Shown piece by piece: positions 8,053 to 17,469 of a stretch of DNA of 64,000 nt. The stretch lies in assembly GCF_024137025.1 (NCBI RefSeq), contig NZ_JAMYJR010000001.1, positions 1 through 64,000 on the forward strand, written 5' to 3'. This DNA is from Paractinoplanes aksuensis (GTDB taxonomy: Bacteria; Actinomycetota; Actinomycetes; Mycobacteriales; Micromonosporaceae). How positions within the stretch are numbered: position 1 is the stretch's first letter; each line of letters starts with the position of its first letter. Position numbers and translations under genes: made by a program. The notes beneath the pieces are model-generated. The model did no database searches, was not told the origin of the DNA, and worked only from the letters and a program-made list of their open reading frames with translations.

Positions 8053-9509
8053 AAGCCGTACTCCTTCCAGCGCTTCTCCACCAGGCTGATCACCTCGGGA
8101 GACATCGTCATCTCTTCGGGCCAGCCTCGTGAGTAGCCCTCGGACGGCAGCTTACGGGTGGCGTCGATGCCCGCCTTGCCACCCCAGAACTGCTGGTAGG
8201 AGGCGTGGTCGAGGTGGTCGACGGGGCCCTCGGTGAGCAACAGGTCGCGGCTGTAGTCGACGTTGCCGAGCGCGCGGAAGGCGACCTCGTTGTAGTCGTG
8301 GACGTTGCAGTCCTCATCCACGATCACGATCAGCTTGGTGAAGGCCATCGAGTGCGCGCCCCAGATGGCGTTCATCACCTTTTGCGCGTGCTTGGGGTAG
8401 CGCTTGCGGATCGAGACGATGGCGCAGTTGTGGAAGACGCCGGCCGACGGCAGGTCGTAGTCGACGATGTCGGGGATCATCATCTTGAGCAGCGGGCGGA
8501 AGATGCGCTCGGTCGCCTTGCCCAGGCCGTGGTCTTCCTGCGGGGGCTGCGACGTGATGATCGAGTGGTAGATCGGCTTCTTGCGCATGGTCATCGTCTC
8601 GATGTGCAGCACCGGGAACGGCTCGACCGGGGTGTAGAAGCCGGTGTGGTCGCCGAACGGGCCCTCGGGCAGCCGCTCGCCGGGCTCGAGATAGCCCTCG
8701 AGGATGATCTGGGCCTCGGCCGGCACCTGGAGCGGGACGGTCAGGCAGTCGACCATCTCGACCCGCTCGCCCCGCAGGAAGCCGGCGAACAGGTATTCGT
8801 CGATGTCGGAGGGCAGCGGCGCGCTGGCCGAGTAGCTGACCACCGGGTCGCAGCCGATCGCGATGGCCACCGGCAGGCGCTGGCCGAGCCGCTCGGCCAC
8901 CGCGTGGTGGGCGGTCGAATCCTTGTGGATCTGCCAGTGCATGCCGAGCGTGTTCTTGGAGTGCTGTTGCAGGCGGTAGAGCCCCAGGTTGCGCTTGCCC
9001 GTCTCGGGGTGCTTGGTGTGGGTGAGCCCGAAGTTGTGGAAGATGCCGCCGTCACCCGGCCAGACCTGCAGGCCGGGCAGCAGGCCGAGGTCGACCTCGT
9101 CGCCCTTGAGCACCACCTCTTGGCAAGGGGCGGTCTTGACCTTGCGCGGCGGCAGCGACTTGAGCTGGAGCACCTTGCCGATGCCCTCGCGGATGCCGGA
9201 CCAGCCGACCGGCAGCTCGGGCTTGATCATCCCCCCGATGCGGTCGCCCACTTCGTCAAGACTTTCGACCCCGAGGGCCATCGCCATGCGCTTCTCGGTG
9301 CCGAACAGATTGATGGCCAGGGGCATGGAGCCGCGGGTGGGCCGCTCGAACAGCAGGGCCGGGCCGCCGGCCCGCACCGTGCGGGTCACCACCTCGCTGA
9401 CCTCTAACGTCGGGTCGACCGGGACGGTCACCCGCCGCAGTTCGCCGGCCGCCTCGAGGGCGTCGAGGAAGCTCTGCAGATCTTGATAGGGGAATCCACG
9501 CGGCGCCAT
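8049..9509 (-). CDS. UbiD-family decarboxylase of menaquinone synthesis
   Basis: 486 residues, the normal length for UbiD. Recognisable segments are FPYQDLQSFLDALEAAGELRRV at the N terminus, PALLFERPTRGSMPLAINLFGTEKRMA, the metal/prFMN region (AIAIGCDPVVSYSASAPLP, EAQIILEGYLEPGERLPEGPFGDHTGFYTP) and CAIVSIRKRYPKHAQKVMNAIWG. It would use prenylated FMN made by the nearby UbiX to remove the ring carboxylate of a menaquinone precursor (MqnL-like role). It is the first gene of the minus-strand unit; its stop overlaps the mqnP start. Confidence 0.92.
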   Translation of the reverse strand: MAPRGFPYQDLQSFLDALEAAGELRRVTVPVDPTLEVSEVVTRTVRAGGPALLFERPTRGSMPLAINLFGTEKRMAMALGVESLDEVGDRIGGMIKPELPVGWSGIREGIGKVLQLKSLPPRKVKTAPCQEVVLKGDEVDLGLLPGLQVWPGDGGIFHNFGLTHTKHPETGKRNLGLYRLQQHSKNTLGMHWQIHKDSTAHHAVAERLGQRLPVAIAIGCDPVVSYSASAPLPSDIDEYLFAGFLRGERVEMVDCLTVPLQVPAEAQIILEGYLEPGERLPEGPFGDHTGFYTPVEPFPVLHIETMTMRKKPIYHSIITSQPPQEDHGLGKATERIFRPLLKMMIPDIVDYDLPSAGVFHNCAIVSIRKRYPKHAQKVMNAIWGAHSMAFTKLIVIVDEDCNVHDYNEVAFRALGNVDYSRDLLLTEGPVDHLDHASYQQFWGGKAGIDATRKLPSEGYSRGWPEEMTMSPEVISLVEKRWKEYGL

Positions 9510-9624
9510 GACAACCAGTCTCGCTCACGGGTCCGACAGTTCCGCGCGCGGGCGATCACCGTCACTCACACTGTCCGATACGCGTTGAGTGGGCGATTGG
9601 TCCGCGACGACAGGCGAGGTGCGG

Positions 9625-10530
9625 GTGAAGGTCCGGAAAACGGCGTTGTGGTGCGCCATGGCCGGTCTGGCCGCCGCCCTGGCCGGGGCGACACCGGCCG
9701 TTTCCGCCGACCGGACCGCCCAGCCGCAGGCGCGCGGGGCCACGTCGCTACCGGCCTGCCCGCCGGCCCGGGCCTCGAAACGCGCGCCGGTCGGCCCGGC
9801 CGGCCCGTCCGCTCCGGGGGCCTGTCGTGCCACCGGTCACATCCTCGAATCGGGCGTACGCCTGCCCCGCCGCGGCGAGCCCGGTTTCACCCCGAGCGGC
9901 TACCACCACCTGGGCGCCAACACCAGCGGCCAGTGGTCCGGGGTCTCCGGGCGCATGTCGGTCGTCGACGGTTCGGTGCGTCCTCGCACGTACGACTTCG
10001 TAGCCGGCCGCTTCATGGTCAAGCGGAACCTGGGCCGGGGCAGCGTCGTCTGGCTCGAGGCGGGCTGGGCCGAGACCGGCTGGGCCCAACCCGGCCGCCA
10101 GCAGATCTACACGTTCAACACCAACACCAAGACCTGGCAGTTCTACAACCAGTACACGCTGCGGCCGGGTGACAAGGCCTGGATCGACCTGCACTCCGAC
10201 CCGAGCGGCGGGTGGAGCGCCTGGCTGTGGTGGGGCGAGCGGTGGAACCTGCTGACTTCCCAGCTGTTGCCGCTCGGCCCGACCGCGACCATCGAGCAGT
10301 ACGTCGAGGTGCACGTCGACGTCAACCGGCCGGGCCGGATCGAGGTGCCGCCGGTGACCGTCGACAACGTGCGGCTGCGACCCGGGGAGGGCGGCGAGGC
10401 CCGGCTGTGGCGCGAGGACGTGCCCACGCTGACCGGCACCGACCCGGCCCAGCGCCGGCACAACGGCGGATACTGCCTGGACTGGCTGACCCGCTACGAC
10501 ACGTGGACGGCCGGCGGCTGCGGCGGCTGA
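9625..10530 (+). CDS. Secreted protein of unknown function
   Basis: 301 residues with a Sec signal peptide (KVRKTALWCAMAGLAAALAG, cleavage probably after VSA). An Ala/Pro/Arg-rich segment follows, then a Trp- and Tyr-rich domain (for example QIYTFNTNTKTWQFYNQY and WSAWLWWGERWNLL) that looks like a secreted beta-sandwich. Cysteines occur early (LPACPP, GACRA) and at the end (YCLDW, GGCGG) and could form disulfides. I chose GTG 9625 because GGCGAGG (9613-9619) lies five bases upstream; GTG 9619 and 9589 are alternatives. It ends five bases from the convergent ccsB stop. I do not recognise the family. Confidence 0.75.
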   Translation: MKVRKTALWCAMAGLAAALAGATPAVSADRTAQPQARGATSLPACPPARASKRAPVGPAGPSAPGACRATGHILESGVRLPRRGEPGFTPSGYHHLGANTSGQWSGVSGRMSVVDGSVRPRTYDFVAGRFMVKRNLGRGSVVWLEAGWAETGWAQPGRQQIYTFNTNTKTWQFYNQYTLRPGDKAWIDLHSDPSGGWSAWLWWGERWNLLTSQLLPLGPTATIEQYVEVHVDVNRPGRIEVPPVTVDNVRLRPGEGGEARLWREDVPTLTGTDPAQRRHNGGYCLDWLTRYDTWTAGGCGG

Positions 10531-10534
10531 GAAG

Positions 10535-11515
10535 TCAGCCCGCGTTGGCGTACGAGTGCAGGCCCTCGAAGAACAGGTTGACGCCGAACAGGTTCATCAG
10601 CATGGTCAGGAAGCCGAGCAGCGCGATCCAGGTCGCCACCGTTCGCTTGACGCTGGGCGTGGCCCGGGCGTGCAGGTAGCCGGCATAGACGACCCACGAG
10701 ATGAACGCCCAGACCTCTTTGGGGTCCCAGCCCCAGTAGCGGCCCCACGACGCCTCGGCCCAGATCGGGCCCGCGATCAGCGCGCCAAAGGTGAACAGCG
10801 GGAAGGCGAAGGCGTGCAACCGGAACGTCAGCCGCTCGAGCGTCACCGCGGCCGGCACGTGCTTGCCCAGCGTGTACGGGAACTTGCGCTTGCCCTCTTC
10901 GTACCCGTTGCGGATCAGGAACATCACGGCCGGCACGGCGCCGATCAGGAAGATGCCGGAGCCGATGATGATCGTCGAGACGTGGATGATGAACCAGTAC
11001 GAGTTGAGCGCCGGGACCAGCGGGCCGACCGGCGTGTAGGCGATCATGGTGGCCGCGCCGAGCATCACGACCAGCGCCAGCGAGGCGAACAGGCCGAGGT
11101 GGCGGACGGCCGGGCGGGCCAGCACGACGCCGATCCAGACGGCCGACGCGATGAACGTGGTCGACAGGATGTACTCGTACATGTTGCCCCAGGGCATCCG
11201 GTCGGCCGCGACCCCGCGGGTGACCAGACCACCGAGGTGCAGCAGCACGGCGAGCACGTTGATGCCGACCGCGATCATGCCGATCAGTTCGCCGCGGCCG
11301 CGCTTGACCGGCGGAACCGGGACGTCATCGGGGACAGGCGGAACAGCGGCGACGGGACCCCCGGCGCCGACGAGTTGCTTCGCCTCGACCGGCCGGACGG
11401 CGGCGCGGCCGACCCGGCTGCGCTTGCCGAACGCGTACTCCCCGGCGTAGGCGACCATCGCGAACAGGTACGCGAGGACGGCCGCCGCCATCAACTGATT
11501 CGACAACTCCGCCAT
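10535..11515 (-). CDS. ccsB: Cytochrome c biogenesis protein CcsB (CcsA/ResC type)
   Basis: 326 residues with about eight membrane helices. The haem-handling WWD-type motif is present as WGRYWGWDPKEVWAFISWVVYAGYLHAR (near residue 250). With ResB it forms the System II haem exporter/ligase that attaches haem to apocytochrome c outside the membrane. Its ATG overlaps the resB stop (ATGA), and it is last in the hemL-to-ccsB operon, whose order matches mycobacterial and streptomycete genomes. An insert of about 60 residues after the first helix, rich in Val, Pro and Arg, precedes the conserved core. Confidence 0.95.
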   Translation of the reverse strand: MAELSNQLMAAAVLAYLFAMVAYAGEYAFGKRSRVGRAAVRPVEAKQLVGAGGPVAAVPPVPDDVPVPPVKRGRGELIGMIAVGINVLAVLLHLGGLVTRGVAADRMPWGNMYEYILSTTFIASAVWIGVVLARPAVRHLGLFASLALVVMLGAATMIAYTPVGPLVPALNSYWFIIHVSTIIIGSGIFLIGAVPAVMFLIRNGYEEGKRKFPYTLGKHVPAAVTLERLTFRLHAFAFPLFTFGALIAGPIWAEASWGRYWGWDPKEVWAFISWVVYAGYLHARATPSVKRTVATWIALLGFLTMLMNLFGVNLFFEGLHSYANAG

Positions 11516-13137
11516 CAGGGTTTCCCTTCTTCGGCGGCCTTCACCAGAGCCTTGAATTCCTCCGGGAAACCCGGATAGTCGGTGCGCGGCAGGCCACCGG
11601 CCGTCACCACGCTACCGCCGCCGGCCGGGGGCGAACCCGGCAGGTCGGCCTGCGGGCGGACACGGAACCACACGCGTCGCCGGTGCCCGGCCAGCGAGAG
11701 CATCAGACCGAGCAGGCCGAGCACCGCGCCCACCAGCAGCAGCCCCTGAGCGGGGTCGTGCCGGATCGAGAGCGTCGCGAACTCGCGGGTGCCGACGAAC
11801 TCGAGCTTGGTGCCGTCGTCCAGGGTCCAGGTGTCGCCGAGCTTGAGCGCGTGCGGGCGGGTGCCGCTGACGTTCTTGAGCTCGCCCGAGGCGATCTGGC
11901 CCTGATCGAGCGAGTACACCGAGCCCGGCGTGCCGACGTCGAGGCCCAGATCACCACGGTAGGCGGTGAGATAGAGCATCGGGTTGTTCTCGGCCGGGAA
12001 GGCCGAGGTCGCGCTGCCGTCGGTGGGCGAGGTCGGCAGGTATCGACCCTCGAAGCCCACCTGGAGCGCCGGGTCCCGTTTGTCGGTCTTGGGGTCGATG
12101 TTGGCGTCGGGGAACTGCGCCACGCCCTCGCTGGTCTGCATGCCGTCGATCGGCAGGAACGGCACGACCTTGGTCTGCGAGACGCCGTGCCGGTCGGTGA
12201 ACTTCAGGATCGGGGCGTAGCCGTGACCGAGCAGATAAACGTTGGCGTCATCGAGCCGCAGCGGGTCGTTGACCGTGAACTTGCGGGTCTCGGCCGGGCC
12301 GTTGTCCTGGGTGACCTGCACGGTCGCCATGAACGTCTTGGGCTGGCCGGTGCTCTGGAAGGTGGCGTCGAAGTCGCTCAGTTCGAGGCAGAAGATCGGC
12401 AGGTCGGCCGCGTGGACCCGGGGGCCGAGGGTCGAGTCGTCGTACTGCGTGAGCGTGTTGCAGAAGCCCTGGTCGGCCCCGCCGACCAGCAGCCGGTTGG
12501 CGTGCCAGCCGTACCAGTGCCCGAAGCCCACCCCGATCAGCACGGCGAGCAGCGAGAAGTGGAAGAGCAGGTTGCCGGTCTCTTTGAGGAAGCCCTTCTC
12601 GGCCGAGACCGTCCAGACCCCGTCCTCGCGCTCGCGCACCTTGGTGCGGAACCGGCGGCGGCGCAGATCGGCGGCCAGGCCGGCCGCCACCTCGGCCGGT
12701 GCACCCGTACGAGCCAGGTCCTCGGCGTGCTGCGGCAGGCGTTCCATCCGCTTCGGCGCGTCCGGCGGGGCCATCCGCAGCGCGCGCACGTGGTCGATCA
12801 GCCGGGGCACCACACAGCCGATCAGCGACGTGAACAGCAGCAGGTAGATAGAGGCGAACCAGGGCGAGGCGTAGACCTCGAAGCCACCCAGGCGTTCGAG
12901 CACGGGCGCCAGGTCGGGGTGTTCCTGGTAGTAGCGCGTGACGCGCTCGGCGTTGACCGAGCGCTGCGGGAAGACCGACCCTGGAATGGCCGCGACGGCC
13001 AGCAGGAAGAGCAGGACCAACGCCGTACGCATGGAGGTGAGCTGCCGCCACGAGTTGCGCAGCAGGGCCCACACCCGGTTGGTGCGACGCGGCGGCGGCG
13101 AAGCCGGCGGCGCGGGACGTTCCTCGACGACGGTCAC
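11515..13137 (-). CDS. resB: Cytochrome c biogenesis protein ResB
   Basis: 540 residues. Membrane helices are visible near the N terminus (TALVLLFLLAVAAIPGSVFPQ), then SIYLLLFTSLIGCVVPRLIDHVRAL, LLFHFSLLAVLIGVGFGHWYG, a large extracytoplasmic domain (about residues 210-480) and a last helix (LLLVGAVLGLLGLMLSLAGHRRRVWFRV). This is the ResB family layout. The start is the GTG at 13137, which shares four bases with the ccdA stop. The frame stays open far upstream (to 13842), but that part is the antisense shadow of ccdA. It works with CcsB to deliver haem to apocytochrome c. Confidence 0.95.
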   Translation of the reverse strand: MTVVEERPAPPASPPPRRTNRVWALLRNSWRQLTSMRTALVLLFLLAVAAIPGSVFPQRSVNAERVTRYYQEHPDLAPVLERLGGFEVYASPWFASIYLLLFTSLIGCVVPRLIDHVRALRMAPPDAPKRMERLPQHAEDLARTGAPAEVAAGLAADLRRRRFRTKVREREDGVWTVSAEKGFLKETGNLLFHFSLLAVLIGVGFGHWYGWHANRLLVGGADQGFCNTLTQYDDSTLGPRVHAADLPIFCLELSDFDATFQSTGQPKTFMATVQVTQDNGPAETRKFTVNDPLRLDDANVYLLGHGYAPILKFTDRHGVSQTKVVPFLPIDGMQTSEGVAQFPDANIDPKTDKRDPALQVGFEGRYLPTSPTDGSATSAFPAENNPMLYLTAYRGDLGLDVGTPGSVYSLDQGQIASGELKNVSGTRPHALKLGDTWTLDDGTKLEFVGTREFATLSIRHDPAQGLLLVGAVLGLLGLMLSLAGHRRRVWFRVRPQADLPGSPPAGGGSVVTAGGLPRTDYPGFPEEFKALVKAAEEGKP

Positions 13138-13937
13138 AGCAGCGTACCCGCGCCGAAGTCGAACGTGGTCATCAGCCACACCAGGAAGTGGTTCCAGCCG
13201 CCGGTCACGAGCATGATCCCGACCAGGATGAGCAGCACGCCGCCGATCCGGGTGACCCACTGGCTGTTGCGGCGGATGAACCGGAAGACGCCGAGCAGCT
13301 TGCGGAAGAAGAGGCCGAAGACGATGAACGGAATGCCCAGGCCCAGGCTGTAGGCCAGGGCGAGCACCACGGCTCGGTTCGTCTCGCCGCTGGTCGTGGC
13401 CAGGGCCAGCACGGCGGCCAGGGTGGGACCGGTGCACGGCAGCCACGAGAAGGCGAAGACCGCGCCGAAGATGGGCGCGCCGACCAGACCGGCCGCGGGC
13501 AGCTTGGTGATCCGGGCCTCGCGCTGCAGGCCGGGGATCCAGCCCAGATAGCCCAGGCCCAGCACGATGACCAGCACGCCCAGGCCGATGTTGAGCGCGT
13601 CCTTGTGGACCAGCAGGAAACCCAGGTTGGCGACCAGGGTGGCCAGCAGGGTGAAGACCACCGCGAAGCCGAGCACGAAGAGGCTGGTGCCGGCCAGCAC
13701 CCGGCCGCGGCGGGCGGTGGCCGGGCGGGTGAGGGTGGCGACGCCGCCGCCCTCTTCGGCGGCCGGACGGGAGTCGTCCAGGTCGGAGCCGGCCAGACCG
13801 GTGACGTACGAGAGGTAGCCCGGCAGCAGCGGCAGGACGCACGGCGACAGGATGCTCACCAGCCCGGCCAGCGCGGACACCAGCACCGCCAGGACCAGCG
13901 GGCCGCCGCTGGCGATCTCGGCGAAGGTCGAGGCCAT
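13134..13937 (-). CDS. ccdA: Thiol:disulfide transporter CcdA
   Basis: 267 residues, about six membrane helices. The two redox cysteines of the family are in SPCVLPLLPGYLSYVTGL (near residue 33) and WLPCTGPTLAAVLALA (near 165). CcdA passes electrons from cytoplasmic thioredoxin across the membrane to the lipoprotein TlpA/ResA, which keeps the CxxCH cysteines of apocytochrome c reduced. A soluble loop rich in Asp, Glu and Gly follows the first helix pair. The ATG at 13937 overlaps the tlpA stop, and the stop overlaps the resB start, so translation is coupled on both sides. Confidence 0.95.
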   Translation of the reverse strand: MASTFAEIASGGPLVLAVLVSALAGLVSILSPCVLPLLPGYLSYVTGLAGSDLDDSRPAAEEGGGVATLTRPATARRGRVLAGTSLFVLGFAVVFTLLATLVANLGFLLVHKDALNIGLGVLVIVLGLGYLGWIPGLQREARITKLPAAGLVGAPIFGAVFAFSWLPCTGPTLAAVLALATTSGETNRAVVLALAYSLGLGIPFIVFGLFFRKLLGVFRFIRRNSQWVTRIGGVLLILVGIMLVTGGWNHFLVWLMTTFDFGAGTLL

Positions 13938-14497
13938 CAGCCCTGCCCCTCGGCCGCGACCTTTTCGACCAGCGGCTTGAGCTGGGTCTCGGTCGTGGCG
14001 CCGCGCAGGGCGACGGCGATGCGGCCTTGGCGGTCGATGACCAGCGTGGCCGGCATGGTCACGTTGGTCACGTCGAACTGGATGCCGACCTTGCCCGGGA
14101 AGTCGTAGAGGCTGGGGTAGGTGACCCGGCCCCGCTCGAACTCGCGGGCGGCGTCCCGGTCGTCCCGCGAGTTGACCCCGAGGAAGCTGACGTCTTTGTC
14201 CTTCGTGGCCTGGTACGTGTTCTCGAGGTCGTCGGCCTCGGCCCGGCACGGCGCGCACCACGAGCCCCAGAAGTTGACCACGACGACCTTGCCCTTCTGC
14301 TGGGCCATGTCGTATGCCGTGCCGTCGAGCAGTTCGCCCGTGATCGGTTCGACCGTCGGCCGCTTGTCGGGCGCGCACTCGACCACTGTGCCGGTGGTGG
14401 TGCACTTCTTGGCCCAGTTGCTGTCCTCCCCTCCGCATCCGGCAAGGACACCGGCCGTCACGGCGGCGGTGGCCAGGACTGCGGCGAGGCGGCGCAT
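13937..14497 (-). CDS. resA: TlpA/ResA-like thiol-disulfide lipoprotein
   Basis: 186 residues. A lipoprotein signal peptide ends in the lipobox VLAGC (Cys near residue 20). The thioredoxin-fold domain contains VVVVNFWGSWCAPCRAEADDL, with the active-site WCAPC near residue 80, and the cis-Pro segment VTMPATLVIDRQGRI. Anchored outside the membrane, it would receive electrons from CcdA and reduce apocytochrome c. An additional Cys pair (KKCTTTGTVVECAPDK) lies between the anchor and the domain. It begins two bases after the phosphatase gene stop. Confidence 0.93.
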   Translation of the reverse strand: MRRLAAVLATAAVTAGVLAGCGGEDSNWAKKCTTTGTVVECAPDKRPTVEPITGELLDGTAYDMAQQKGKVVVVNFWGSWCAPCRAEADDLENTYQATKDKDVSFLGVNSRDDRDAAREFERGRVTYPSLYDFPGKVGIQFDVTNVTMPATLVIDRQGRIAVALRGATTETQLKPLVEKVAAEGQG

Positions 14498-14499
14498 GG

Positions 14500-15156
14500 T
14501 CAAGCTCCCTTGGCGGTCTTGGCTGTCGCGGAGAGCGCCACCAGGTGCGCGGCGGGCTCGGTGTAGTCGATGCCGACGACCTTCGAGTCTTCGAAGCGGA
14601 ACGACGTGATGCTGGCCAGCCCGCACTGCCGGCGGCGCGGGTCGTGCCACAGACGCTTCTTTTCTATATAGCGCCGCAGCGTCCAGATCGGAAGCTGGTG
14701 CGAGACACAGACCGCCTCGTGCCCCTCGGCGGCCACCCGCGCGGCCTGCACCGCGGCGAACATGCGCTGGGCGATGACCAGGTAGGCCTCGCCCCACGAG
14801 GGGGTGATCGGGTCGCGCAGCACCCACCAGTGCCGCGGGTTGGTCAGCGCGCCGTCGCCGACCGAGACCTTCTTGCCCTCGAAGTAGTTCGAGCTCTCGA
14901 TCAGCCGGCTGTCGCTGGCGATCTCGAGGTCGAACTCGGCCGCGATGGGCACGGCGGTCTCTTGCGCCCGGTCGAGCGGGCTGGCCACGACGTGCGTGAC
15001 GTCGCGCTTGGCCAGCGACTCGGCCGCCGCCACGGCCATCTGCTTCCCGAGCTCGGACAGGTGGAAGTCGGGCAACCGCCCGTACAGAACCTTGTTGGGG
15101 TTGAAGACCTCGCCGTGCCGCATGACGTGGACGGTGGTTTTCGTCGGCTCGCTCAT
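14500..15156 (-). CDS. Histidine phosphatase family protein (phosphoglycerate mutase-like)
   Basis: 218 residues. The phosphohistidine motif is [12 protein letters not shown] (RHG near residue 14). Second-site residues are in [13 protein letters not shown] and in [20 protein letters not shown]. The substrate is unknown; the gene is conserved at this place between hemL and the thioredoxin-like gene in actinobacteria, which suggests a role tied to haem or cytochrome maturation, but this is inference. I chose ATG 15156, which overlaps the hemL stop; upstream in-frame codons would read through the end of hemL. Confidence 0.88.
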   Translation of the reverse strand: MSEPTKTTVHVMRHGEVFNPNKVLYGRLPDFHLSELGKQMAVAAAESLAKRDVTHVVASPLDRAQETAVPIAAEFDLEIASDSRLIESSNYFEGKKVSVGDGALTNPRHWWVLRDPITPSWGEAYLVIAQRMFAAVQAARVAAEGHEAVCVSHQLPIWTLRRYIEKKRLWHDPRRRQCGLASITSFRFEDSKVVGIDYTEPAAHLVALSATAKTAKGA

Positions 15157-16490
15157 GACTGTGCTCCCCCCGCGGCGGCGGCGCGTGCCGCATACGGCAA
15201 CGCCGACGCGATCTGCTCCAGCGCTTCCTCGTCGATCGCGGTCGAGACGAACCACGATTCGAAGGCGCTCGGCGGCAGGTAGACGCCGCGCGCCAGCATC
15301 TCGTGGAAGAACGCCTTGAACGCACCCGCGTCCTGGGTCTTGGCCGACTCGTAGTCGACCACCTCGGTCGCGGTGAAGAAGATCGAGAACATGTTTCCCG
15401 CGTACGCGAGCCGGTGCGGCACCCCGGCCGTGCTCAGGGCGTCCGCCGCGAGCGCGCCCACGGTCGCCGACAGCTCGTCGAGGCGCTTGTAGACCGCGTC
15501 GTCGGCCAGCCGCAGCGAGGCCAGACCGGCCGCGCAGGCCAGCGGGTTACCCGACAGCGTGCCGGCCTGATAGACCGGGCCGGCCGGGGCGAGGCGCGAC
15601 ATGATCTCGCGCCGCCCGCCGAACGCGGCCGCGGGCAGGCCGCCGCCCATCACCTTGCCGAAGGTGAACAGGTCGGCGTCGACCGGGTCGAGCCCGGCCC
15701 AGCCGCCGGCCGAGACGCGGAAGCCGGTCATCACCTCGTCGACGATCAGCAGTGCCCCGGCCGCGTGGGCGATCTCGGCCAGCCGCTGGTTGAAGCCGTC
15801 GCGCGGGGCGATCACGCCCATGTTGCCGGCCGCGGCCTCGGTGATGATCGCGGCGATGTCGGCACCGTCGGCGCGGAAGGCCTCTTCGACCGCGGCCACG
15901 TCGTTGTAGGGCAGCACGATCGTCTCGCTCGCGGCGGCGCCGGTGACCCCGGGCGAATCGGGCAGGCCCAGCGTGGCCACCCCGGAGCCGGCCGCGGCCA
16001 GCAGCGCGTCGACGTGCCCGTGGTAGCAGCCGGCGAACTTCACGATCTTGGTGCGGCCGGTGAAGCCGCGGGCCAGCCGGATGGCCGACATGGTGGCCTC
16101 GGTGCCGGAGTTGACCAGGCGGACCTCGTCGACCGACGTGCGGCGGACGATCTCTTCGGCCAGGTCGACCTCGCCCGCCGTGGGGGTGCCGAAGCTGGTG
16201 CCCCGCCTCGCGGCGGCCTGGATGGCCGCGATGACCTCGGGGTGGGCGTGGCCGTGGATGAGCGGGCCCCACGAGCAGACCAGGTCGACGTAGCGCCGGC
16301 TATCGGCGTCGGTGAGCCACGGGCCGCTGCCGTGGGCCATGAAGCGGGGCGTGCCACCGACCGCTCGGAACGCACGCACGGGTGAATTGACCCCGCCGGG
16401 CACAACGGCCTGGGCGCGGTCGAAAAGGGCCTGGGATACCGGGGCGTCCTCCGGGTAGGGGAGGCCCTCGGGGCGGTATGAGGTGGTCAC
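15153..16490 (-). CDS. hemL: Glutamate-1-semialdehyde 2,1-aminomutase
   Basis: 445 residues, normal for the family. HemL converts glutamate-1-semialdehyde to 5-aminolevulinate, the first committed tetrapyrrole precursor, using PLP. Visible signatures are [59 protein letters not shown] and [18 protein letters not shown] with the PLP lysine. I chose GTG 16490 ([13 protein letters not shown]) because GGGAG precedes it; ATG 16502 has no ribosome site. It is the first gene of the haem/cytochrome c operon running to ccsB. Confidence 0.95.
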   Translation of the reverse strand: MTTSYRPEGLPYPEDAPVSQALFDRAQAVVPGGVNSPVRAFRAVGGTPRFMAHGSGPWLTDADSRRYVDLVCSWGPLIHGHAHPEVIAAIQAAARRGTSFGTPTAGEVDLAEEIVRRTSVDEVRLVNSGTEATMSAIRLARGFTGRTKIVKFAGCYHGHVDALLAAAGSGVATLGLPDSPGVTGAAASETIVLPYNDVAAVEEAFRADGADIAAIITEAAAGNMGVIAPRDGFNQRLAEIAHAAGALLIVDEVMTGFRVSAGGWAGLDPVDADLFTFGKVMGGGLPAAAFGGRREIMSRLAPAGPVYQAGTLSGNPLACAAGLASLRLADDAVYKRLDELSATVGALAADALSTAGVPHRLAYAGNMFSIFFTATEVVDYESAKTQDAGAFKAFFHEMLARGVYLPPSAFESWFVSTAIDEEALEQIASALPYAARAAAAGGAQS

Positions 16491-16648
16491 AGCGGCTCCC
16501 ATTGTGTCAGCGCGGTTCGGCAAGAATCTCAAGAGGGTTCCTCACATCACCCGAGGATGACCGAATGCGTCATGCCCTGATGTCGGGATCGCCCCGATAC
16601 GGTCGCGCCCAACAGGCCGAACCAGCGCACAGGCGATAGGCTGGCCCG

Positions 16649-16975
16649 GTGGAACGACCCGAGCTGTCGATCACGGTTGAGCACGCACCCGACGAGGTCA
16701 TCTTCCACCTCGCCGGGGAGATCGACGTGCTCACGGTCACCAACCTGTCGACCCTGGTCAACGAGACTTTGGCCGAGCCGCCGGCCCGCATCGTGCTCGA
16801 CATGGCCGGCGTGACCTTCTGCGATTCCCAGGGGCTCGGCACGCTCGTCGTGCTCAGCCGCAAGGCCCAACATGCCCGTTCTGTCCTGGCTCTCGCGAAT
16901 GTGGGCGACTTCCTGCTGCGAGTGCTCGATATCACCGGCCTGCGCAGCGCCCTGATGATTTCCAGCACGGCGTAG
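16649..16975 (+). CDS. STAS-domain anti-sigma factor antagonist
   Basis: 108 residues, one STAS domain. The phosphorylatable serine is in the usual place: MAGVTFCDSQGLGTLVVL (near residue 59). When unphosphorylated such proteins bind an RsbW-like kinase and free its sigma factor. The nearest kinase-like domains are those of the phosphatase at 22879 and the stressosome operon, so the partner may be encoded elsewhere. It is transcribed alone, divergent from hemL. The GTG start (16649) has only a weak ribosome site. Confidence 0.88.
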   Translation: MERPELSITVEHAPDEVIFHLAGEIDVLTVTNLSTLVNETLAEPPARIVLDMAGVTFCDSQGLGTLVVLSRKAQHARSVLALANVGDFLLRVLDITGLRSALMISSTA

Positions 16976-17079
16976 CCAGCCTTTAGTCCGGTCTTGGGTG
17001 GCGGGTGGGGCGGTCGGATGGAGGTTGCCTTGACACCGGCGTGAAGCTTTAGCGTCGGCTTCGACGAGGGGGCATCGGG

Positions 17080-17469
17080 ATGTTGATCGGGGAGCTGGCG
17101 ACGCGGGCCGGGACGAGCACGCGGACCCTGCGCTACTACGAGGAGCACGGACTCGTGCGGGCCGGCCGGGATGCCAACGGCTACCGCCAGTACGAGGACG
17201 GCGAACTGCGCGTGGTGCACGAGATCCGGTCGCTGCTGGCGGCCGGGTTCGGCCTCGAGGACATCCGGCCCTTCGTCGCGTGCCTGCGAGCCGGGAACGA
17301 GTCGGGGCACGTCTGCCCCGACTCGGTGCTGGTGCTGCGCCGCAAGCTGGCCGAAGTGGACGGCTTCATCGGGCAGCTGACCGACCTCCGGCAGCAGTTG
17401 CGCGCCCAGTTGGACGAGGCCGTCGCACACCGGGAGTCGCCATGTCACACCCAGATCTGCCCGCCCTGA
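17080..17469 (+). CDS. MerR-family regulator with several cysteines
   Basis: 129 residues. The N-terminal MerR helix-turn-helix is plain: LIGELATRAGTSTRTLRYYEEHGLV, then RDANGYRQY. A dimerisation helix follows. Cysteines lie at ACLRAG (near 67), GHVCPDS (near 77) and near the end (SPCHTQICPP), so redox or metal sensing is possible. The gene overlaps the following thioredoxin gene by 28 bases, so the two are translationally coupled. This arrangement suggests control by thiol or electrophile stress, which is inference. The start ATG follows the run GAGGGGGCATCGGG. Confidence 0.88.
   Translation: MLIGELATRAGTSTRTLRYYEEHGLVRAGRDANGYRQYEDGELRVVHEIRSLLAAGFGLEDIRPFVACLRAGNESGHVCPDSVLVLRRKLAEVDGFIGQLTDLRQQLRAQLDEAVAHRESPCHTQICPP

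Noticed and set aside
13138..13842. Upstream extension of resB to 13842
   Set aside because: This part lies antisense or out of frame within ccdA and translates to Arg/Pro-rich sequence; resB really starts at GTG 13137 overlapping the ccdA stop.
13938..14438. Extension of ccdA upstream of 13937
   Set aside because: It lies inside tlpA in another frame and reads as Arg/Gly-rich sequence.
16981..17060. G-rich stretch considered as a third copy of the dispersed repeat
   Set aside because: Only general similarity (CTTGGGTGGCGGG); the flanking conserved blocks are missing.
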